In this document: in pieces, positions 19,209 to 23,529 of the stretch
How the letters are laid out: each line of letters opens with the position of its first letter
Position numbering within the stretch: the stretch's first letter is position 1
Origin: Paulinella micropora
Lineage: Eukaryota; Cercozoa; Imbricatea; Euglyphida
Direction: 5' to 3'
Assembly (NCBI GenBank): GCA_009731375.1
Contig: BJOX01000317.1
Coordinates: forward strand, 610,958 to 634,486
Length of the DNA: 23,529 nucleotides
Translations under genes and position numbers: made by a program
The notes under the pieces: model-generated
Database searches by the model: none
The model's input: the letters and a program-made list of their open reading frames with translations, nothing else
What the model was told of the DNA's origin: nothing

Positions 19209-19230
19209 CGTTTTATATCGTTTATTATCG

Positions 19231-19494
19231 CTATGTTGAAATAGAATAACATTCATATAAAGCCACTTTATACCAAGAACTATCACCCGCACAGGTTAAA
19301 GGAACCGCATCACTAAACGACCGACAATCGTTTAAGCCGTTATTGATATAGACACATGTAAAATTATTATTTAGACCTGATTGAATACAATGAATACAAT
19401 TCGCCTTTTTTTGACCAAAGTCTCTATTTAAAATGAAGAAATCACACATAGTCCGAGCAATAGTTGAGCACACAAATAATAATATTAACAACAT
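19231..19494 (-). CDS. Small secreted-type Cys-rich protein (hypothetical)
   Basis: Eighty-seven codons lie just upstream of the GIY-YIG gene on the same strand, with 22 nt between its stop and the MPDY start. The first 17 residues (MLLILLFVCSTIARTMC) look like a signal peptide or membrane anchor. The rest holds several cysteines (CIHC, NDC, TCAG, YECY). I do not recognise the family. It fits the tight spacing of the block but overlaps nothing that proves it is translated. It could be a chance frame. Confidence 0.4.
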   Translation of the reverse strand: MLLILLFVCSTIARTMCDFFILNRDFGQKKANCIHCIQSGLNNNFTCVYINNGLNDCRSFSDAVPLTCAGDSSWYKVALYECYSIST

Positions 19495-19519
19495 TTTTAT
19501 ATATTATATTATATTATTT
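19495..19519. promoter_or_regulatory. AT-only divergent intergenic region
   Basis: About 25 bases made almost only of A and T (TATATTATATTATATT) separate a minus-strand start at 19494 from the plus-strand start at 19520. It is a likely shared TATA-type promoter for both directions, inferred from position and composition. Confidence 0.4.
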
Positions 19520-19906
19520 ATGAGTGAGTTCAAATATCAGCGGATTATTTTTCTGAGCAATGATTTTGCTGGAGGAAGCAAAACATTTAATAAAAATATT
19601 CAAATGTCATTCACACCCACCAAAATGAATGTAAAATTTATCCACTATATGAACGATCAGACCGAAACCAAAACCAGAATTCTTTACATGGACAGAATTG
19701 GAATTATTGGAACATTTGCGGACAGCACCACAGCAAACATTTCAAATCTCGGTTATAATTTGGGTGTTGTCGGATGGACTGACGGACAATATACATTTAA
19801 AGTCCTTGAAACTGACAGCGGAAATATTGACACAGGAAATTTAGCGGGAAGAATTGTTGTGTGTTTGNNNNNNNNNNTTGTTGTGTGCCTAGAGTTCTTG
19901 GGATAA
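19520..19906 (+). CDS. Unknown beta-rich viral protein, with assembly gap near its end
   Basis: Start ATG at 19520 (MSEFKYQRIIF), right after the AT-only spacer. The protein of about 120 residues alternates hydrophobic and polar residues like a beta-sandwich (FIHYMND, RILYMDRIGIIGTF, YTFKVLE). No signature motif is recognised. By position next to the ATPase it may be a virion component, but this is a guess. A 10-N gap (19868-19877) lies 29 nt before the stop. The coding sequence on both sides of the gap is nearly the same (IVVCL / VVCL), offset by exactly 24 nt, so the gap probably hides a contig overlap and the true protein is about 8 residues shorter than the drawn frame. Confidence 0.6.
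   Translation: MSEFKYQRIIFLSNDFAGGSKTFNKNIQMSFTPTKMNVKFIHYMNDQTETKTRILYMDRIGIIGTFADSTTANISNLGYNLGVVGWTDGQYTFKVLETDSGNIDTGNLAGRIVVCLXXXXVVCLEFLG
19868..19877. other. Assembly gap (10 N)
   Basis: Ten N. TTGTTGTGTG occurs both just before (19854-19863) and just after (19878-19887) the gap. Confidence 0.99.
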
Positions 19907-19915
19907 TGATATAGG

Positions 19916-20734
19916 ATGGAGAAAATAAACAATGTCAAGGTGAAGCCAGTAAAACAAGAGGGTGATGGAAATAAAAAAGCAAAAGGTTATAAATTATTTA
20001 ATGAGCCGTATTCCAACATATTTCTACTCGCCCGTAAGAAGAGCGGGAAAACGACAGCACTCTTTGAAATACTGAAACGGACTACAGACAGAAAAACCCG
20101 CATTGTCATTATTGCTTCAACGATACACAAGGATTACATTTATAAAGCAATATTAAAGCACTTTAAGAACAGGGGAAACCCGATGGCAATATATACCTTT
20201 CTTAAATCAGATGGTGTAAATGTCATTTATTATGAGTTAGACAAACTGAACAGACAGGACGAGCAACACGAAGGAGAAGTAAAACAAGACAAAGAAGAAA
20301 TAGAGAAGCCACAATTTTTATACTTTGGAAAAGAAAAGAAACAGAGTGCCGCAGAGGCACCAAAAGAACGACCAAGCAAGTATATTTCGCCAGAGGTAGT
20401 TTTTGTTTTGGATGATTTAGGGAGTGGATTAAGAGACAAGACCGTAAGTGATTTGTTAAAAAAGAACAGACACTATAAAAGTAAGGTTATTATGTCAAGC
20501 CAGTATTTAAACGACCTACGGCCAGAAGCCATTAAGCAGTTAGATTATTTATTAATCTTTCCGGGGCAATCTCAGGACAAAATGGAACTCGTGTATAAAC
20601 ACTTAGACTTATCTTTTGACTTTGATTACTTTCTTCAAAAGTATCACGAAGCAACAAAGGAGAGATTTAATTTTCTTTATGTCTCAAGTGTTGATGATGA
20701 GTTAAGAAAAAATTTCTCACAAAGATTTAAATAA
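19916..20734 (+). CDS. Genome-packaging ATPase, FtsK/HerA (A32-like) type
   Basis: A 272-residue P-loop ATPase that would pump viral DNA into the capsid. The P-loop is NIFLLARKKSGKTT (S43 G44 K45 T46): the GKT is intact but the usual first Gly is replaced by Ala-Arg. Walker B is VVFVLDDLG with D166 and D167. A KNRHYK segment and MSSQ (Q199) match the Arg/His and sensor Gln elements of this family. The end (FLQKYHEATKERFNFLYVSS) is the typical C-terminal part. A charged insert (about residues 110-150, Glu/Lys/Gln rich) separates the P-loop half from Walker B. ATG 19916 is 9 nt after the previous stop, so the two genes are tightly packed. Length fits virophage/Polinton-like virus ATPases. No lesion is seen. 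Confidence 0.92.
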   Translation: MEKINNVKVKPVKQEGDGNKKAKGYKLFNEPYSNIFLLARKKSGKTTALFEILKRTTDRKTRIVIIASTIHKDYIYKAILKHFKNRGNPMAIYTFLKSDGVNVIYYELDKLNRQDEQHEGEVKQDKEEIEKPQFLYFGKEKKQSAAEAPKERPSKYISPEVVFVLDDLGSGLRDKTVSDLLKKNRHYKSKVIMSSQYLNDLRPEAIKQLDYLLIFPGQSQDKMELVYKHLDLSFDFDYFLQKYHEATKERFNFLYVSSVDDELRKNFSQRFK

Positions 20735-20768
20735 TATTTTTAGAATTAATACATATTTTTTTTCATAG

Positions 20769-20778
20769 NNNNNNNNNN
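20769..20778. other. Assembly gap (10 N)
   Basis: Ten N between TTTTCATAG and a C-T10 run, in the spacer after the ATPase gene. The T-rich flanks probably hindered assembly. Confidence 0.99.
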
Positions 20779-20792
20779 CTTTTTTTTTTGTT

Positions 20793-20813
20793 GAAAGATT
20801 TTTTTAATCTTTC
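20793..20813 (+). terminator. Hairpin downstream of the ATPase gene
   Basis: GAAAGATT (20793-20800) and AATCTTTC (20806-20813) are perfect 8-bp arms around a T5 loop, between the ATPase stop and the next ATG at 20823. Mimivirus and its virophages are known to end transcripts at hairpins, and this one is placed as such a signal. The function is inferred. Confidence 0.45.
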
Positions 20814-20822
20814 TATAGTATA

Positions 20823-21182
20823 ATGGTAGTAAAAACAACTCGTGTTGAAGTCATTCCAACAATCGGCAAACGAACTATTAACTCAAGCACCAACATGGCT
20901 GGAGGTAAAAAGAAAACTGGACGGAAGAAGGGCAAGGGGCAGGCTGGCGGTAAAATTAACTGGCAAAAAGTGGGCAAAACCGCAATGGCCGTTGATAAAT
21001 TTCTTCGCAATAATAAGTTAATCTCTAGGACTGCGGGAGCATTAAGTAGTGTCGGGGTACCTTACGCTGGTAGTGTTGGTGCTGTAGCATCAAGACTGGG
21101 GTATGGTAAGCAGAGAGGACGAGGCGCCCTTAAATTTTACTCCGCTTGCGGACAAACGACACAACACATGTGTTGTGTCTAG
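20823..21182 (+). CDS. Small basic virion core-like protein
   Basis: A 119-residue, Lys/Gly-rich protein. The first half is strongly basic (GGKKKTGRKKGKGQAGGK). The second half is a small hydrophobic helix-type region (LISRTAGALSSVGVPYAGS, then AVASRLGYG). Short basic proteins with this layout occur in adenovirus-like and Polinton-like viruses as core or minor capsid components. This is similarity of style, not a proven match. M25-A-G-G-K29 fits the adenain cleavage consensus (M/I/L)-X-G-G|X, which would remove the first 28 residues. Alternatively M25 (ATG 20895) is the true start. The final residues are encoded within a perfect 22-bp palindrome (21158-21179). Confidence 0.6.
   Translation: MVVKTTRVEVIPTIGKRTINSSTNMAGGKKKTGRKKGKGQAGGKINWQKVGKTAMAVDKFLRNNKLISRTAGALSSVGVPYAGSVGAVASRLGYGKQRGRGALKFYSACGQTTQHMCCV
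21158..21179 (+). terminator. Perfect 22-bp palindrome across the gene end
   Basis: GACACAACACA at 21158-21168 is followed directly by its exact reverse complement at 21169-21179, and the TAG stop follows at 21180-21182. Perfect palindromes of this size at gene ends match the hairpin 3'-end signal described for Mimivirus. Position supports a transcript-end signal here. Confidence 0.5.
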
Positions 21183-21237
21183 TTTTGAAGATATTTTGTT
21201 TGAAAATTATGAGGAAATATTTTTTTGTTAATATAAA
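21183..21237 (+). promoter_or_regulatory. AT-rich upstream region of the precursor gene
   Basis: A 55-nt spacer ending in GTTAATATAAA directly before ATG 21238. A TATA-like promoter is plausible. The known virophage/mimivirus AAAATTGA motif is not present. Confidence 0.35.
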
Positions 21238-21678
21238 ATGTCCGCTAAAACCAAGCGAATAAAAAAGACAAAAGTCCGTCCACCGCGGGTTTATAGGAAT
21301 AAGAGCGGGAAACCATATATTATCCAGAAGGGTAAAAAATATTATCTTAATTTCGGTAAAAAGACAAATGATATGAGCACACTTCAAATTGTTAAACTTT
21401 TTATGAAATACTTAAGCAGACCAAAATCAAAGCGAGCACCTAAGCGAAAAGAAGACTTAAGAAAAGTCCAGAGCCTTTCAGAGATTGAGCAAAATACTAG
21501 AACCGCCATTAATGACCACTTAGACAAACTCAGAAAGGAGAAATACGAAAAGATTGATGAGATTGACCAAAAAGAGAAAAAAGCACGAGTTGATGCTGAA
21601 GAAGAAAAGAAAAGGCAGGAAAGAAAAGACATAGCAGATGCAAAGGAAAGACAAGAGGTATTGGACCAGAGAACATAA
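21238..21678 (+). CDS. Basic N-terminal part of a structural precursor (frame-broken at its 3' end)
   Basis: A 146-residue frame. Residues about 1-45 are basic with KVRPPRVYRNKSGK and GKKYYLNFGKK. Residues 70-146 form a Lys/Glu-rich coiled coil that stops abruptly at TAA 21676-21678. The frame of the next ORF opens at 21635, one base out of phase (+1). It begins with the same kind of coiled coil (EAKERQEEKDREL, compare DAKERQEVLDQR here), so both were probably one gene split by an indel or by +1 slippage between 21635 and 21678. A short separate protein is the alternative. No enzymatic motif is seen, and a virion or scaffold role is a guess from context. Confidence 0.6.
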   Translation: MSAKTKRIKKTKVRPPRVYRNKSGKPYIIQKGKKYYLNFGKKTNDMSTLQIVKLFMKYLSRPKSKRAPKRKEDLRKVQSLSEIEQNTRTAINDHLDKLRKEKYEKIDEIDQKEKKARVDAEEEKKRQERKDIADAKERQEVLDQRT

Positions 21679-22921
21679 AAGAGAACTAGCAGAGGCAAAG
21701 GAAAGGCAGGAAGAAAAAGATAGAGAACTACGAAGGGAGCAAAAACTCATAGAGGATGTAAAATATGAAGAAGACAGAAAGAACAGAATACAAGCATTAC
21801 CACCGCCACCGCAACAACACTATATTATGCCACCGCAACATGGTCAGCCACAAGCACCACCATTAGGTGGTCCACCTACACCAGTATCACCACTACCAAA
21901 ATCCCCTACGGCAGACAAACTAGATGAAAACATAAAACTTTTGAAATCTGCTTATTTTACTGATGAAGAGATTAAAAAAATGACAGATATTATGATACAA
22001 AAAACAGCAGATGGTATTAAATTATTGCAAAAGAAAAATGTAAATCTGACTGATATGAGGAAAGCACTAGCACAAGAAGAAAAAAAGAGGGAAGAAACGG
22101 AAAATGATGTAAAAAATTTACAATTTAACCAAACAATGAAAGATGCCTTATCAAAAAAGTATTTACCACAAATAAAAATCGTTGATTTATCGCGAGCCTT
22201 AAAAAGGAAACTTGAAATGGACGGACATACAAAATTGAAACATAGAGAAAATATCAAATGGATTATGGCTATGATAAAAAAGTTTAATATCGATGTAGGA
22301 ACCGAGGAGGACCAAATAAAAAAGAAAATAGCAGATTATGCTAAGTATGATGAGTATATGGGGCAAGGAGGAGCAGGTAGAAAATTACACCATACATTGG
22401 ACGAAATGATTAATAAAGTATTTTCAATAGCGAAAATAAAAAAATATTTAATCCGCAAAGATTGGAAACACACAATGAACAAACATGATTTTGTAAATAC
22501 TCTAACAAACAAAATGACAATAGACCCAAATGTGGATAAACAAGTTTCAACGGATTTAAATATTGACGAGGGGATGCCACCGGAGGGGGTTTCACCCCCT
22601 ACCATACCCCCACCATTAGACCCCCAACCACAGCAACCAGAGCACTCCAACGAAGTTGGAGATGCATCCTTTGGACAGCAACCACGGCCAGAGCCAGAGC
22701 AACAGCAACCAGAGCCACAGAAAGAGCAACAGCAACCAGAGGAACAACAGGGCGAGGGTCGCGGTTTAATGACTAATGAAATAGATGATATAATGAAAAA
22801 ATATGGATGGTATCTCGGAGCAATAGCCAGTGATGAAATCTACAAACTAAATCCAGAAAAAAGAAAGCGATACGGATTTATTATGAATTTGGACAATCAC
22901 AAACAAGCGGGGTCTCATTGA
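21635..22921 (+). CDS. Coiled-coil/Pro-Gln-rich precursor running into the N-terminal half of an adenain-like protease
   Basis: The frame opens at 21635; the first ATG at 21638 gives 427 residues. Parts in order: coiled coil (1-50), a Pro-rich hinge (51-95), a Lys-rich helical region (95-300), a Pro/Gln/Glu linker (about 308-372), then from GLMTNEIDD to the end the N-terminal half of a cysteine protease of the adenain/Ulp1 type. That half has a helix, LGAIASDEI, FIMNLDNH and a final G-S-H. This His (22916-22918) is the expected catalytic His. In the family a Trp normally follows it, but here the next codon is TGA (22919-22921). Reading straight on in the same frame supplies the rest of the protease. 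Other Trp codons in this gene are TGG. A nonsense mutation or sequencing error is most likely. Confidence 0.7.
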   Translation, partial: QMQRKDKRYWTREHKRELAEAKERQEEKDRELRREQKLIEDVKYEEDRKNRIQALPPPPQQHYIMPPQHGQPQAPPLGGPPTPVSPLPKSPTADKLDENIKLLKSAYFTDEEIKKMTDIMIQKTADGIKLLQKKNVNLTDMRKALAQEEKKREETENDVKNLQFNQTMKDALSKKYLPQIKIVDLSRALKRKLEMDGHTKLKHRENIKWIMAMIKKFNIDVGTEEDQIKKKIADYAKYDEYMGQGGAGRKLHHTLDEMINKVFSIAKIKKYLIRKDWKHTMNKHDFVNTLTNKMTIDPNVDKQVSTDLNIDEGMPPEGVSPPTIPPPLDPQPQQPEHSNEVGDASFGQQPRPEPEQQQPEPQKEQQQPEEQQGEGRGLMTNEIDDIMKKYGWYLGAIASDEIYKLNPEKRKRYGFIMNLDNHKQAGSH

Positions 22922-23248
22922 ATAGCCGTATGGATAAGTCTAGATAAAGACAGGAGTGTTGAAGTGTATGACCCTTTAGCACTTTACGAGCCGACGGAAG
23001 ACTTTCAACAACAAATGAAAAGACTAATTGACCAAAGCCACCCCGATAGTTATTTATTAATGAAGGTTAATCAAGTAAAAGAGCAGAGCGATACTTCCTC
23101 AACTTGTGGATGGTTTGCTATGCGGTTTCTTCTCCTTCGTTCAAAAGGTGTAAGGTTTAAATTCGCCAGTGGCTGCACAGATTTGAAAGAAGATGAAGCG
23201 GAGAAATTAAAAGCACAGCACGGGTATGGTTTTGATACGTATATCTGA
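22922..23248 (+). pseudogene. C-terminal half of the adenain-like cysteine protease
   Basis: The same frame as the preceding gene, directly after its TGA, stays open for 108 codons and carries the remaining catalytic elements: EVYDPLA with the acidic residue at 22970-22972, a Gln in VNQVKEQSD, and the nucleophile Cys at 23105-23107 in STCGWF. Family knowledge: adenain-like proteases mature capsid and core proteins of adenoviruses, virophages and Polinton-like viruses. The fragment alone lacks the catalytic His, so without readthrough no active enzyme would be made. It ends at TGA 23246-23248, with a TAA four codons later. Confidence 0.75.
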
Positions 23249-23292
23249 ATAATGTATTAAAGAAAAAAGAATATAAAAGAATATAAAATAAT
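23249..23292 (+). promoter_or_regulatory. AT-rich spacer before the second GIY-YIG gene
   Basis: A 44-nt spacer with the doubled string AGAATATAAA just before ATG 23293. It is a plausible TATA-type promoter, judged by composition and position only. Confidence 0.35.
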
Positions 23293-23529
23293 ATGCCAGA
23301 CTACAAAAAAGGAAAAATTTATGCTATCAGGTCTCACCAGACAAATGAAATTTATATCGGTTCAACAACTCAGCACAAAGAATTGCTAAACATAAGTATG
23401 ATATGAAACAATATCAAAATAATAAGAAGAATTTTTCAACTTCATTTAAAATGTTGGAATATGACGATGCCTATATTGAATTAATAGAATTGTGTCAGTG
23501 TGAAAGCAAAATAGAATTGGAAAAGCGAG
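23293..23529 (+). pseudogene. Second GIY-YIG endonuclease gene, frameshifted and cut by the window end
   Basis: It begins MPDYKKGKIYAIRS with IYIGSTTQ, clearly paralogous to the minus-strand gene at 18549-19208. The frame is lost at about 23371-23375 and stops at TGA 23402-23404. The homologous reading resumes in another frame (RIAKHKYDMK..., then SFKMLEYDDAYIELIE) and stays open to the window edge. Alignment to the paralogue suggests about 7 nt are missing. The metal-binding Glu lies at or just beyond the edge. The lesion may be genuine decay or an assembly error. Confidence 0.75.

Larger units (their letters stand above)
18541..23529 (+). mobile_element. Endogenous virophage/Polinton-like virus, left part
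   Basis: At about 18541 base composition changes from mixed to strongly AT-rich and gene density rises sharply. The block encodes a packaging ATPase, an adenain-type protease, a small basic core-like protein, a coiled-coil precursor and two GIY-YIG genes. This combination is known from virophages, Polinton-like viruses and relatives. Neither terminal repeat is proven, and the right end, the capsid genes and any polymerase or integrase lie outside the window. The frame lesions suggest an integrated, decaying copy, though assembly error is an alternative. Confidence 0.8.

Noticed and set aside
19520-19906. Calling the beta-rich protein a penton or minor capsid protein
   Set aside because: Only context and residue pattern support it, with no motif or length match.
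22919-22921. TGA reassigned to Trp in this organism
   Set aside because: Trp is TGG elsewhere in the same gene, and TGA ends gag and pol of element A at the expected places. One site is not enough. Kept only as an alternative.
18549-23529. The two GIY-YIG genes as recent terminal inverted repeats
   Set aside because: They differ at many bases and amino acids, so they are old paralogues. The true ends were not identified.

Overview
The window is a repeat-rich stretch of a eukaryotic nuclear genome. It holds LTR retrotransposons, long pyrimidine-rich microsatellites, a group I intron core and, at the right end, an AT-rich block of genes from a small eukaryotic dsDNA virus. Group I introns of this type (IC1-like, as in nuclear rDNA of slime moulds, ciliates, algae and fungi) together with a virophage/Polinton-like virus argue for a protist, alga or fungus rather than an animal. 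The species cannot be fixed from the sequence. Two 10-N gaps show that this is a draft scaffold.

Layout. Positions 1-25 are a poly-G run. About 130-790 holds a group I intron core in which P3, P4, P5, P5a, P5b (GAAA loop), P6, P7, P8 and P9 can all be paired by hand. Positions 798-2964 are simple repeats: TCTA, a 110-bp minisatellite, CTTT/CTTC, a degenerate pentamer and CT. Positions 3224-13834 are a Ty3/gypsy LTR retrotransposon (element A, + strand) with gag, a protease-containing frame, and an RT-RNase H-integrase frame. A one-base insertion at the start of RT breaks its pol. Element A appears to lie inside an older minus-strand LTR element (element B). The repeat copies of B flank A at 3010-3165 and 16663-16825. 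B's frame-broken gag lies at 14246-16259, and a candidate half-tRNA(iMet) primer site lies at 16648-16660. Positions 17893-18540 are the tail of a third, decayed integrase (element C, minus strand).

From about 18541 to the end of the window the composition turns AT-rich and the genes become viral. They are a GIY-YIG endonuclease and a small secreted-type ORF on the minus strand, then on the plus strand an unknown beta-rich protein, a FtsK/HerA-type packaging ATPase, a small basic core-like protein, a basic/coiled-coil/Pro-Gln-rich precursor running into an adenain-like cysteine protease, and a second, truncated GIY-YIG gene. ATPase plus adenain-type protease is the morphogenesis signature of virophages, Polinton-like viruses, Polintons and adintoviruses. 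The major and minor capsid genes would be expected to the right of the window.

The viral block carries at least three lesions: a +1 frame break at 21635-21678, a TGA directly after the catalytic His codon of the protease, and a deletion-type frameshift in the second GIY-YIG gene. It seems to have entered the integrase tail of element C. It is either a decaying endogenous virus or a real copy damaged by draft-assembly errors.
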